Source: Sphaerisporangium rubeum
GTDB taxonomy: Bacteria > Actinomycetota > Actinomycetes > Streptosporangiales > Streptosporangiaceae
Assembly (NCBI RefSeq): GCF_014207705.1
Contig: NZ_JACHIU010000001.1
Location: 1 to 64,000, forward strand
Direction of reading: 5' to 3'
Length of the DNA: 64,000 nt
Part shown: in pieces, positions 1 to 7,503 of the stretch
How positions within the stretch are numbered: the first letter of the stretch is position 1
How the letters are laid out: the number at the start of each line of letters is the position of its first letter
Notes under the pieces: model-generated
The model's database searches: none
Seen by the model: the letters and a program-made list of their open reading frames with translations, nothing else
What the model was told of the DNA's origin: nothing
Translations under genes and position numbers: made by a program

Positions 1-343
1 CGGATGCGAGAGCGTGGGCCTCGTCGGCGGTGACCCAGCGGAATGAGCGGGCTTCGTCCGTTTCGGTGAGGGTGCCGCTGATGACTTTGCAGCGGAAGAC
101 GAGGGCGATGATGCCTCGGGTCATGTTCTTGTAGACGCCGGTGAAGGTGATGGGGTCGATGTCCAGACCGGTTTCCTCGCGGACTTCTCGGCGTAGGCCG
201 GTGAGGATGTCTTCGTGGTGTTCGAGGACTCCTCCGGGGGCTTCCCAGTGGCCGTTGTCTCGGCGTTGAGTGAGGAGGGCTCGGCCTCGGTCGTCGATAA
301 TCACGCCTGCCACGCTGACGGAGTGCGTGTTCTGGTGATCCAT
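1..343 (-). CDS. NUDIX hydrolase, 3' end outside the window
   Basis: The gene reads leftwards from an ATG at 341-343 and runs off the window edge after about 114 codons. A good Shine-Dalgarno (GGAGGT, minus strand of 351-356) lies 7 nt upstream of the start. The translation begins MDHQNTHSVSVAGVIIDDRG and carries a complete Nudix box, G-x5-E-x7-REVREETGL at about residues 37-59, the Mg-binding helix that hydrolyses nucleoside diphosphates linked to another moiety. The substrate cannot be told from the fragment; house-cleaning of oxidised nucleotides or ADP-ribose-type substrates are the usual roles. It lies just beyond an integrase relic, so it may mark the edge of the island or belong to it. 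Confidence 0.85.
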   Translation of the reverse strand, partial: MDHQNTHSVSVAGVIIDDRGRALLTQRRDNGHWEAPGGVLEHHEDILTGLRREVREETGLDIDPITFTGVYKNMTRGIIALVFRCKVISGTLTETDEARSFRWVTADEAHALAS

Positions 344-434
344 CGGGATTACCTCCGGCGGTGCGGGTGGCTACTTCGTTGAGTCAGGGTGACACCGATG
401 AGGACAACGAGCATGCCGACGTCGGCGGAGCTTC

Positions 435-653
435 GCCGGCGCCTGTGACAAGGCCAAGGTGCGCAGGGTCCACGTGCACGCCACCCGCAAAACCTGCGCG
501 TCCCTGCTCGTCGCGCTCGATGTTCATCCGCGCGTGGCGATGCAGATCCTCCGGCACAGCCAGATCTCGGTCACGATGAACGTCTACAGCGAGGTGTCCT
601 CGGAGGAGACGCGCAAGGCACTTCAGAAGCTGGGTGACCGGCTGGATTCGTAG
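435..653 (+). pseudogene. Tyrosine recombinase (phage-type integrase), C-terminal relic
   Basis: Only the last 70 or so residues of a tyrosine recombinase remain. The frame is open from 402 but has no plausible start, and the catalytic domain's front half is missing. Recognisable parts are the H-x-x-R box (HATRKTCASLL), the LRHSQISVTMNVYSEV segment with the nucleophile Tyr, and a typical actinobacterial tail ending KLGDRLDS. The fragment sits 77 bp from the 3' end of tRNA-Ala, where such integrases and their attachment sites are found. I read it as the remnant of an element that once used this tRNA. It cannot be a functional recombinase. Confidence 0.8.
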
Positions 654-686
654 CCGTTGCTGTACTTCCGTGCTGTACACAGCGGA

Positions 687-720
687 AAAGGCCACTTCCC
701 GATCATGGGAAGTGGCCTTT
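687..720 (-). terminator. Perfect 14-bp hairpin downstream of tRNA-Ala
   Basis: A 14-bp perfect inverted repeat (687-700 with 707-720, 6-nt loop) ends in AAA/TTT on both strands. It lies 10 nt beyond the tRNA-Ala 3' end, so it probably ends the tRNA transcript and may also act for the integrase relic on the plus strand. Confidence 0.8.
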
Positions 721-729
721 GACCTGGGG

Positions 730-802
730 TGGAGCCTAGGGGATTCGAACCCCTGACTTCCTGCTTGCAAAGCAGGCGCTCTGCCAGCTGAGCTAAGGCC
801 CC
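730..802 (-). tRNA. tRNA-Ala (anticodon TGC)
   Basis: A 73-nt cloverleaf reads on the minus strand from GGGGCCT at 802 to the discriminator A at 730; CCA is not encoded. The acceptor stem pairs GGGGCCT with AGGCTCC (one G-U), the anticodon loop is CTTTGCAAG with TGC, and the T arm is GTTCGAAT. It starts only 14 nt after the stop codon of the HAD gene, so it may be co-transcribed with it or use a promoter inside that gene's 3' end. In many actinobacteria this tRNA lies close to tRNA-Ile after gyrA; here the two are 25 kb apart. Confidence 0.95.
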
Positions 803-816
803 TTGGTAGGGAGAGC

Positions 817-1533
817 TTACCTGGATGTGGTGGCTACTGGGGTGGGGGTGGTGTCGAGGACGAGGTCGGGGAAGTCGGCTATGGAGTTGATTATTCTTGT
901 GGCGCCGCCTCTCAGTAGGCGTTCTTGGCTGTGGACGCCTGTCAGGACGCCGGCGACTATGCGGGCGCCGGCTCTTGAGCCGCTCAACATGTCGCTTTCT
1001 GAGTCGCCTGCTACTGCTACCTCTCGGACGGAGCCGATCTTGAGGCGGAGGAGGGCCGTCAGGATCATGTCGGGCCAGGGGCGGCCGCGGCCGGCGTCTT
1101 CGGGGGAGAGGGCCAGGTCTACCTTGTCCATCCAGCCTACGGTGGCGAGGACGCGGCCCAGGGTGGCGCGGCTGAGGCCGGTGATCAGGCAGATCTTGAT
1201 GTCGGCGGCTCTTAGTTTTTCCAGGGCTTCCAGGGTGCCGGGGACGGGGTAGAGGCCGGCGCGGTCTATGGCTCCCTGGTAGGAGCGTTCGAAGGTCAGG
1301 TTGGCGGCTTGGGCCTGGGGCTCGTTGCCGGGGAAGATGCCGCGGAAGACCTCGATCTTGGGGTTGCCTCGGGAGTGGTGGACGTGGACCATGGCGCGGG
1401 CGTACGCGCTGGTGCCGGGGACGATGCCTTGGGTGGCTATCGCCTCGGCGAAGGCGCGTTCCACCATGGAGGTGTCGCCGATCGTGGTGCCGGCCAGGTC
1501 GAGGCAGGCCAGTTTGATGGACGGGGCGGTCAT
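817..1533 (-). CDS. HAD-family phosphonatase-like hydrolase
   Basis: This 238-residue soluble protein belongs to the haloacid-dehalogenase superfamily and most resembles phosphonatase-like hydrolases. Motif I is DLAGTT near the N-terminus (the nucleophile Asp, with AGTT as in phosphonoacetaldehyde hydrolase), motif II is the Thr in LITGLSR, and motif IV is GDSESDM. The substrate is unknown; a small phosphate or phosphonate ester is likely. I chose the ATG at 1531-1533 because GAGG precedes it by 8 nt; an in-frame ATG ten codons upstream has no ribosome site. The stop is 14 nt from tRNA-Ala. Confidence 0.8.
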   Translation of the reverse strand: MTAPSIKLACLDLAGTTIGDTSMVERAFAEAIATQGIVPGTSAYARAMVHVHHSRGNPKIEVFRGIFPGNEPQAQAANLTFERSYQGAIDRAGLYPVPGTLEALEKLRAADIKICLITGLSRATLGRVLATVGWMDKVDLALSPEDAGRGRPWPDMILTALLRLKIGSVREVAVAGDSESDMLSGSRAGARIVAGVLTGVHSQERLLRGGATRIINSIADFPDLVLDTTPTPVATTSR

Positions 1534-1589
1534 GCCGGCGTCCTCACTGTGAACCGTGAGCATCGATGCACCGCATCGTCAGCCGGTGG

Positions 1590-1709
1590 TCAGTTGTCGC
1601 CGCCGGTCGCCTCGGTCCACAGGTCGAGCTCGGCCCTGTCGGCTTTCACCTTGCGCCAGACCAGCAGGCCTCCGGCTGCGAGGATCGCGAGGACGATCAG
1701 CTTCTTCAC
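1590..1709 (-). CDS. DLW-39 family small protein
   Basis: This 39-residue protein is predicted from the GTG at 1707-1709 (VKKLIVLAILAAGG...). It has one hydrophobic N-terminal helix of about 14 residues, a basic segment (WRKVKADRAE), and the signature DLWTEAT at the C-terminus. It matches the actinobacterial DLW-39 family in motif and exact length. The function is unknown; the family is normally found beside the gyrA/tRNA-Ile/tRNA-Ala locus, which agrees with tRNA-Ala lying 800 bp away. Its separation from gyrA by 25 kb is one reason to view the intervening DNA as inserted. Confidence 0.8.
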   Translation of the reverse strand: MKKLIVLAILAAGGLLVWRKVKADRAELDLWTEATGGDN

Positions 1710-2009
1710 GGTGCAACCCCACTTCTCAACGGTCTCAGCAGGCTGAGACGACGCCGGGTTTCCTACAGATGATTGCAGCCTAGCAAGGGATCGTGTCGCA
1801 CCTTTGGCCGCACGAGAAGCGGTTGTCGCCAATCTTCCGATAGGGAACCGTCTTCCCGGCGTCTGCCACGCGTCTCGGCGCGGCGCGATGGACGCGGAGG
1901 CCTCCCTCTGAGACCTCTTTACGCCTTTTCCCTGCTCCTCGCCAGGCCCTGTAGGGGTGAATCCTGTTACGCGGGTGGCCGTCCACAGGCTGTGGACGGC
2001 CGGCGGGGG
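1710..2009. other. Gene-free stretch with a hairpin
   Basis: No convincing gene is visible. The only structure is the 25-nt perfect inverted repeat at 1977-2001, listed separately. The promoter for the DLW-39 gene presumably lies within 1710-1850. Confidence 0.5.
1977..2001 (-). terminator. Inverted repeat after the DUF3224 gene
   Basis: An 11-bp perfect stem (1977-1987 with 1991-2001) with a 3-nt loop begins 9 nt past the stop of the leftward DUF3224 gene. There is no T-run, as is common for actinomycete terminators. Confidence 0.55.
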
Positions 2010-2441
2010 TCAGGGGAGTTCGTAGTCGAGGACGTAGGTGTGGGTGCCGTCTTCCTCGATGGCGATGTCGCCGCCGCCGGTGACGCCACTCAGGTCACCG
2101 GTGCCGGAGTCCGGCAGGATCGTCCAGCTCAGTGACCGCGTGCCGCCTGAGCCTGTGGCGGTGTGGTGCAGGACGAAGGAGCCTTTGTGTCCGTGCGCGG
2201 TGCCGGTGAAGCGTTCGAAGGCGACGTAGGCGGCCGAGCCGTCCACCTGGCCGGTGGCGGTGAGCAGGTCGGCCGTGCTGGTGCCTTCGAGGTCGCCGTG
2301 GAAGGTCTTGGTGATGTGGACCCGGCCGATCGTGGCACCTTCCCGGTCGTCGATGGTGTCCTGGTCCCAGCTGTCGATGTGGAAGCCGCCGGTGGCGCGT
2401 GGCACGGGTTCTCCTTCGTCGTCGTGAGGTTCGAGGCTCAT
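2010..2441 (-). CDS. DUF3224 domain-containing protein
   Basis: This 143-residue cytosolic protein has no signal peptide or membrane segment. It fits the DUF3224 beta-barrel family: the central segment reads AYVAFERFTGTAHGHKGSFVLHH, interrupted here by no gap, followed by a GTGDLSGVTGGG loop and a closing strand TYVLDYELP. The family has no established reaction. I prefer the ATG at 2439-2441; a GTG at 2460-2462 is in frame but falls inside a 25-bp inverted repeat that looks like an operator. It diverges from the CE7 esterase gene. Confidence 0.7.
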   Translation of the reverse strand: MSLEPHDDEGEPVPRATGGFHIDSWDQDTIDDREGATIGRVHITKTFHGDLEGTSTADLLTATGQVDGSAAYVAFERFTGTAHGHKGSFVLHHTATGSGGTRSLSWTILPDSGTGDLSGVTGGGDIAIEEDGTHTYVLDYELP

Positions 2442-2451
2442 CCTGGCGGCT

Positions 2452-2476
2452 GTACCTGACACCTCACGTCAGGTAC
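2452..2476. promoter_or_regulatory. Inverted repeat in divergent promoter region
   Basis: The 9-bp arms GTACCTGAC (2452-2460) and GTCAGGTAC (2468-2476) are separated by 7 nt that contain a third half-site, ACCTCAC. It lies between the divergent DUF3224 and esterase genes. The half-site ACCTGAC also occurs in the dyad of the merR-type gene's own promoter at 7470-7488, so the same regulator may bind here; that link is inference. Confidence 0.45.
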
Positions 2477-2607
2477 ACGAACGGTCATAGGGCATCATTT
2501 CCGACAATCGACCTGGTACTGCTCTGGCCGCTACCATGCGAACGCGGTACTCGACCCGTGAGCAGCTCGTACGGCCCCGTATCGGCCCTGACGTAAACGG
2601 AGAGATG

Positions 2608-3582
2608 ATGGCCCTGTTCGACCTGCCTTTGGAAGAACTTCGCGAGTACCGGCCGGAGCGGGACGAGCCCGCTGACTTCGACAGCTTCTGGAAGAACACT
2701 CTGTCCGAGGCGTCCGTCCACCCGCTTTCGGCCGACTTCAGGCCGTACGACGCGGCGCTGGCCGGTGTTGAGGTGTTCGAGACCACGTTCGCCGGGTGGG
2801 GTGGTCATCCGATCAACGCGTGGATGATGGTTCCGCGCGGCGCCACGGGGGTGCCGTGTGTCGTGCAGTACATCGGGTACGGCGGTGGCCGCGGCCTGCC
2901 GCACGACCACCTGGTGTGGCCGGCGGGTGGGTACGCGGCGCTGGTCGTGGACACCCGTGGTCAGGGTGCGCAGCACCACAACAGCCCGGGCTCCACGGCC
3001 GATCCGTACGGTGGCCAGAACATGCAGGCCCCCGGCATGATGACGCGGGGCATCCTCGACCCGGAGCACTACTACTACCGCCGTGTGTTCACCGACGCGG
3101 TGCGGGCCGTGGACGTCGCCGCCGCGCATCCGGCCGTGGACGCCGACCGCATCGTGGTGGCGGGGGGCAGCCAGGGTGGCGCCATCGCGCAGGCGGTCGC
3201 GGCGCTGCAGCCGAAGGTCGTGGCGGCGTTCATCGACGTGCCGTTCCTCACGCACTTCCGCAGAGCGGTGGAGATCACCGACGCCGACCCCTACCACGAG
3301 ATCGTGCGGTTCCTCTCCACGCAGCGGGACAGCGCCGAGCGGGTGTTCCGCACGCTGTCGTACTTCGACGGGCTGAACTTCGCCGCCAGGGGAGAGGTGC
3401 CGGCCCTGTACTCGGTGGCCCTCATGGACCTGATCTGCCCGCCGTCCACCGTCTACGCCGCCTACAACCTGTGGGCCGGCCAGAAGGACATCACCGTGTG
3501 GCCGTGGAACGGCCATGAAGGCGGCGGCGGCAGGCAGATCGACATCCAGCTGCGCCACCTGCGCGACCTGTTCGCCGGCTGA
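2608..3582 (+). CDS. CE7-family acetylesterase (acetyl xylan esterase / cephalosporin C deacetylase type)
   Basis: This 324-residue alpha/beta hydrolase has the CE7 pattern. It begins MALFDLPLEELREYRP, the nucleophile Ser sits in AGGSQGGAI, the acid Asp in MDLICPPST and the His in WNGHEGGGG. The family hydrolyses acetyl esters of small sugars and of cephalosporin C in the cytoplasm. The start at 2608 has GGAG 5 nt upstream; longer in-frame starts back to 2536 lack a ribosome site and the family's usual N-terminus begins here. There is no signal peptide, so the substrate must be imported or intracellular. It is convergent with the IclR gene. Confidence 0.85.
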   Translation: MALFDLPLEELREYRPERDEPADFDSFWKNTLSEASVHPLSADFRPYDAALAGVEVFETTFAGWGGHPINAWMMVPRGATGVPCVVQYIGYGGGRGLPHDHLVWPAGGYAALVVDTRGQGAQHHNSPGSTADPYGGQNMQAPGMMTRGILDPEHYYYRRVFTDAVRAVDVAAAHPAVDADRIVVAGGSQGGAIAQAVAALQPKVVAAFIDVPFLTHFRRAVEITDADPYHEIVRFLSTQRDSAERVFRTLSYFDGLNFAARGEVPALYSVALMDLICPPSTVYAAYNLWAGQKDITVWPWNGHEGGGGRQIDIQLRHLRDLFAG

Positions 3583-3606
3583 GCCGGTCGAGCCGGCTGA
3601 GCCCGG

Positions 3607-4377
3607 TCACGGCGCCGCGGCGGAGGTGTCCACGCCGTACGCGCGCGCGATCGCACGTGCCCCGGTCAGCAGGGGTTCCACCAGCCGGGGCAGCTCGCGC
3701 GCCCGCCGGGACGACACCACGATGCCGACGGCGGCGATGGGCCGTCCGTCGACGATGATCGGCGCCGCCGCGGAGCACGAGCCGAGCGTCATCTCCTCGC
3801 TGGTGAACGCGTACCCCTGGGCCCGCACGGCCGCGAGGTCGCGGGCCAGCCTGCCGGGCTCGGTGACGGTGTGCGGGGTGGGCCGTTCCAGCTCGCGGGT
3901 GAGGTAGGCGGCGATGAACCCGTCGGGTTCGTGTGCCAGCAGCGCCTTGCCGACGCCGGTGGCGTGCATGGGGAGGCGCGCTCCGGTGCGCGACACGATG
4001 GGGACCGCGTTGACGCCGTACACCTTGACGACGTACAGCACCTCCATGCCGTCGCGGACGGCGAGGTGGACGTTCTCCCCCGTGGCGGCGAACAGTTCCT
4101 GCAGCCAGGGGTGCGCCACCTCACGCAGGCGGCTCGGCGCGAGCTGGCCGAGCTCCCACAGGCGGGACCCGATGTGGTAGCGGCCGTCGGGGTCCCTGGT
4201 CAGCGCGTGCGAGGCCTCCAGTTCGCGTACCAGGCGGTGCGCGGTGGACAGGGCCATGCCGCTGCGCTCGGCGATGGCGGTGAGGGTGAGGCGCCGGTGG
4301 TCGGCGTCGAAGGCGCACAGGACCGCCATCACGCGGGACGTGACCGACCGTCCCGGCTCACGTGAGCCACCGGACAC
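3607..4377 (-). CDS. IclR-family transcriptional regulator
   Basis: This 256-residue regulator starts at GTG 4375-4377 with AGGAGG 6 nt upstream. An N-terminal winged helix (RLTLTAIAERSGMALSTAHR, about residues 25-55) is followed by the GAF-like effector domain with the family signature MHATGVGKALLA and, near the C-terminus, a GIVVSSRR segment. IclR proteins commonly control aromatic-acid catabolism (PcaR, PobR types). It is divergent from pobA, with a 17-bp palindrome in between, so control of pobA by an aromatic acid is the natural reading. Effector identity is inferred, not shown. Confidence 0.9.
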   Translation of the reverse strand: MSGGSREPGRSVTSRVMAVLCAFDADHRRLTLTAIAERSGMALSTAHRLVRELEASHALTRDPDGRYHIGSRLWELGQLAPSRLREVAHPWLQELFAATGENVHLAVRDGMEVLYVVKVYGVNAVPIVSRTGARLPMHATGVGKALLAHEPDGFIAAYLTRELERPTPHTVTEPGRLARDLAAVRAQGYAFTSEEMTLGSCSAAAPIIVDGRPIAAVGIVVSSRRARELPRLVEPLLTGARAIARAYGVDTSAAAP

Positions 4378-4414
4378 CGCAGTCCTCCTGTGGTGGGGAA
4401 GTGTGCGGGAAATT

Positions 4415-4431
4415 GTGGCACCGGATGCCAC
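4415..4431. promoter_or_regulatory. Palindrome between iclR-type gene and pobA
   Basis: GTGGCA-CCGGA-TGCCAC is a perfect 6-bp inverted repeat with a 5-nt spacer, centred in the 108-bp gap between the two divergent starts. Size and place suit an IclR-family operator controlling both genes. Confidence 0.55.
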
Positions 4432-4485
4432 CCAGTGGAAGCAAGGGCTCGTTAGGTACGGCCCGGCCGCAGCATGCTCGTAGTC

Positions 4486-5703
4486 ATGCGGACCCAAGTC
4501 GCGATCATCGGGGCCGGCCCTGCGGGCCTGCTGCTGTCCCATCTGCTGCACCTGCGGGGGATCACCTCGGTGGTGCTCGAGTCGCGCGACCGCGCGTACG
4601 CAGAAGGCCGGGTGCGTGCCGGGGTGCTGGAGCAGGGCACGGTGGACACCCTGGTCGCGGCCGGGGTGGGGGACCGGATGCTGCGTGAGGGCATGCCGCA
4701 CCACGGCATCGAACTGCGGTACGGCGGCCGGGGGCACCGCATCGCGTTCGAGGAGCTCGTGCCGGGCCGGGCCATCACGGTGTACGGCCAGCAGGAGGTC
4801 GTGAAGGACCTGATCGCGGCGCGGCTGCGGGACGGCGGGGACGTCAGGTTCGAGGTCACCGACGCGGCGGTGCACGACGCCGCCACGGACCGGCCGTACG
4901 TGACCTTCGGCGGCGAACGGCTGGACTGCGACTTCGTGGCCGGATGCGACGGCTTCCACGGGGTGACGCGGCCGTCGATCCCGGCGGGGGTGCTGAGCGA
5001 GCACCGGCGGGACTACCCGTTCGCGTGGCTCGGGGTGCTGGCCCGGGTCAAGCCGTCGTCCGAGGAGCTGATCTACGCGCGCACCGACCGGGGGTTCGCG
5101 CTGCACAGCATGCGTTCGCCGGAGATCAGCCGGTTCTATCTGCAGGTGGCTCCGGACGAGGACATCGCGAACTGGCCCGACGACCGTGTGTGGGCCGAGC
5201 TGAGGACCCGGCTGGAGACCGTGCCGGACTTCGAGCTCGCGACCGGGCCGATCCTGGACAAGAGCGTCACACCGATGCGGGCCTACGTCGCCGAGCCCAT
5301 GCGGTACGGCCGCCTGTTCCTGGCCGGGGACGCCGCGCACATCGTGCCGCCGACCGGCGCCAAGGGCCTCAACCTGGCGGTCGCGGACGTGCGTCTGCTG
5401 ACCGACGCGCTGGCCCGCTGGTACGCGACCGGCTCCGCCGATCTGCTGGACTCCTATTCGGAGGCATGCCTGAAGCGGGTGTGGAGCGCGCAGCACTTCT
5501 CGTGGTGGATGACGACGCTGCTGCACACCTTCGACACCGACGACCCGTACGGCCGGCGGCTCCAGCTCGCGCACCTGGACCAGGTGACCTCCTCGCGTGC
5601 GGCGGCGACGACGCTGGCGGAGAACTACGTGGGGCTTCCGTTCGACTCCTCGGGCTCCACGGGGACGAGCTCGGGGACCCGGTCGAGCGTCATGCCGAAG
5701 TAG
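4486..5703 (+). CDS. pobA: 4-hydroxybenzoate 3-monooxygenase
   Basis: This 405-residue class A flavoprotein hydroxylase converts 4-hydroxybenzoate to protocatechuate with NADPH and oxygen. The N-terminal FAD motif GAGPAG lies at residues 9-14, the PobA-specific RVRAGVLEQG follows, and the second FAD motif GDAAHIVPPTGAKGLNLAV sits near residue 282. It is slightly longer than the usual 390-395 residues. The final 26 codons (GSTGTSSGTR...) overlap the 3' end of the convergent NAT gene by 79 bp, so the extension may be a recent read-through into it. Start choice: ATG 4486; ATG 4474 is also in frame and neither has a clear ribosome site. Confidence 0.9.
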   Translation: MRTQVAIIGAGPAGLLLSHLLHLRGITSVVLESRDRAYAEGRVRAGVLEQGTVDTLVAAGVGDRMLREGMPHHGIELRYGGRGHRIAFEELVPGRAITVYGQQEVVKDLIAARLRDGGDVRFEVTDAAVHDAATDRPYVTFGGERLDCDFVAGCDGFHGVTRPSIPAGVLSEHRRDYPFAWLGVLARVKPSSEELIYARTDRGFALHSMRSPEISRFYLQVAPDEDIANWPDDRVWAELRTRLETVPDFELATGPILDKSVTPMRAYVAEPMRYGRLFLAGDAAHIVPPTGAKGLNLAVADVRLLTDALARWYATGSADLLDSYSEACLKRVWSAQHFSWWMTTLLHTFDTDDPYGRRLQLAHLDQVTSSRAAATTLAENYVGLPFDSSGSTGTSSGTRSSVMPK

Positions 5704-6431
5704 GTCTCGTACGCGGCGAGCACGTCGGTGTCGGACCCGAGGTCGTGCTCGGTGCGCTCACCGGCGGCCGACGTCTCGATGAGCGTGCGGCCGCTCAGCG
5801 TCACCCGTCCGTCATCGGTGCGGCGTGAGCAGGCGAGCGACCGGGTGAAGTGGGACTTCGGCGAGGTCTGGTGCCACCAGCAGGTCGGCGTGAAGTCCCG
5901 CAGTTCGTACGGCCGGGGGTCGACGCGGTACTCCAGGGAACCGTCCTGCACGACGTCGATGTCGCCGTACTCACCGTGGCGGACCATGGAGAAGACCCCG
6001 GTCGGATCGTGCTGATCGCCTTCGTGGTCCAGGCGCAGAGGGTGGTCGCTGAACCGGCCGTACCCCACGTCGACCAGCCAGGGCTCATCGACGTCCACGC
6101 GGAGCACCAGGTGGTCGAACGGCGGACCGGGCTGCTCGCCGTCGAAGACCCGGGCCGACAGCAGGGACACGCGGTACCCGAGGGCCCGCAGCAACGCGCC
6201 GAACGTGCCGTTGAGCTCGTAGCAGAACCCGCCTCGCCGCCGCGAGACGATCTTGTCGAAGAGCGCGTCCTCACGCAGCTCGATGGGCTCGCCGAGATGG
6301 ATGCTGAGGTTCTCGAACGGCACCGCCGTCAGGTGCGCGACCTGCAGGTCACGTAAGGCCTCTTCGCTCGGCGACGTGGGACGCTCCGCGCCGATCCGCG
6401 CCAAGTAGGCGTCCACCTGTGCTGGCTCCAT
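5625..6431 (-). CDS. Arylamine N-acetyltransferase
   Basis: This 268-residue enzyme transfers acetyl from acetyl-CoA to aromatic amines or hydrazines. The catalytic triad is visible: Cys in RRGGFCYELN, His in FDHLVLRV and Asp in LVDVGYG. The N-terminal VPFENLSIHLG segment is also typical. The ATG at 6429-6431 follows AAGGAG by 7 nt; a start nine codons upstream has no such site. It converges on pobA with a 79-bp overlap, so transcripts of the two could pair. In actinomycetes NAT homologues also make amides in natural-product pathways, but nothing nearby shows that here. Confidence 0.9.
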   Translation of the reverse strand: MEPAQVDAYLARIGAERPTSPSEEALRDLQVAHLTAVPFENLSIHLGEPIELREDALFDKIVSRRRGGFCYELNGTFGALLRALGYRVSLLSARVFDGEQPGPPFDHLVLRVDVDEPWLVDVGYGRFSDHPLRLDHEGDQHDPTGVFSMVRHGEYGDIDVVQDGSLEYRVDPRPYELRDFTPTCWWHQTSPKSHFTRSLACSRRTDDGRVTLSGRTLIETSAAGERTEHDLGSDTDVLAAYETYFGMTLDRVPELVPVEPEESNGSPT

Positions 6432-6567
6432 CGGCCTCTCCTTTCCGTCCTCGGTCAACGCAGGGCCGATCCTGCCAGAAAGGCCGGACGGGCCAGGACC
6501 CGCCTGTGGACGACCGCCGGCGGTAATTCGATGGGAGCGGAACCGTCACGGGCCATAGGGTCGCCCC

Positions 6568-7485
6568 ATGGCCACGAACACGACCGCGGGGACCGACGAG
6601 CGCACCGGCCGCAGAGCGCTGGCGGCCGCGGCCGTCACCGTGCTGCTGTGGGCCTCGGCCTTCGTGTCGATCCGCAGCGCGGTGCACAGCTACTCCCCCG
6701 GCGCGCTGGCTCTCGGCCGCATTCTCGCGGGTGCCCTGACGCTCGGCGTCATCCTCCTGGTACGGCGTGAGGGCCTGCCGCCGCGCGCGGCATGGCCGGG
6801 TATCGCGGTGTCCGGTGTGCTGTGGTTCGGCGTCTACATGGTGGCGCTCAACTGGGGGGAGCAGGAGGTCGACGCCGGCACGGCCGCGATGGTCGTCAAC
6901 ATCGGCCCGCTGCTCATCGCGCTGCTCGGCGGGTGGCTCCTCAAGGAGGGGTTCCCTCGGCGGCTGCTGCTCGGCATGGCGGTCGCGTTCACCGGCGCGG
7001 CGATCGTGGGGATCTCGACGTCGGAGCACATGGGGTCGTCGGTGCTCGGCGTGGCGTTGTGCGTGGTCGCGGCGGCGTCGTGGGCCGCCGCGGTGGTGGC
7101 GCAGAAGCCGGCGCTGCGGCACGCGTCGGCGCTGCAGGTGACGACGTTCGGCTGCGTGATCGGCGCGGTGACCTGCCTGCCGTTCGCGGGGCAACTGGCG
7201 TCGCAGGTGACCACGGCTCCCCTGGCCGCGACGCTGAACCTGCTGTACCTCGGCGTGTTCCCCACGGCGCTGGCCTTCACGACGTGGGCCTACGCGCTGG
7301 CCCGCACCACCGCCGGCGCGATGGGTGCCACCACCTACATCGTGCCCGCCCTCGTGGTGCTGATGGCCTGGGTGGCGCTCGGTGAGGTCCCCGGCCCGCT
7401 GACGTTCGCCGGTGGCGCGCTCTGCCTGGTCGGGGTGGCCATCTCACGCCGCAGGAAACGAGCACTTGCACCTGACGCGACGTGA
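6568..7485 (+). CDS. EamA/DMT-family membrane transporter
   Basis: This 305-residue integral membrane protein has about ten hydrophobic helices in two EamA repeats (residues ~18-150 and ~160-292). WASAFVSIRSAV in the first helix and the acidic LGEVPGPLTFAGGALCLVG near the end are typical of drug/metabolite exporters of the RhaT/YdcZ superfamily. The substrate is unknown. No Shine-Dalgarno precedes the ATG, and TAGGGT lies at about -10, so a leaderless transcript is possible. The merR-type gene follows 18 bp after its stop with its promoter inside the 3' end of this gene. Confidence 0.85.
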   Translation: MATNTTAGTDERTGRRALAAAAVTVLLWASAFVSIRSAVHSYSPGALALGRILAGALTLGVILLVRREGLPPRAAWPGIAVSGVLWFGVYMVALNWGEQEVDAGTAAMVVNIGPLLIALLGGWLLKEGFPRRLLLGMAVAFTGAAIVGISTSEHMGSSVLGVALCVVAAASWAAAVVAQKPALRHASALQVTTFGCVIGAVTCLPFAGQLASQVTTAPLAATLNLLYLGVFPTALAFTTWAYALARTTAGAMGATTYIVPALVVLMAWVALGEVPGPLTFAGGALCLVGVAISRRRKRALAPDAT

Positions 7486-7496
7486 GGTCCTAGCGT
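7466..7496 (+). promoter_or_regulatory. MerR-type promoter with 19-bp spacer and dyad
   Basis: TTGCAC (7466-7471) and TAGCGT (7491-7496) are separated by exactly 19 bp, the overlong spacer that MerR-family activators untwist. The spacer region holds a dyad ACCT-N-ACG-N3-CGT-N-AGGT at 7470-7488. The start site would fall at about 7503-7504, on the GTG start codon, so the mRNA should be leaderless and autoregulated. Confidence 0.7.
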
Positions 7497-7503
7497 CGAT
7501 GAC

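Noticed and set aside
3607..5574. Long minus-strand open frame across pobA
   Set aside because: It is a GC-bias shadow; only the IclR part (3607-4377) has family motifs and a ribosome site.
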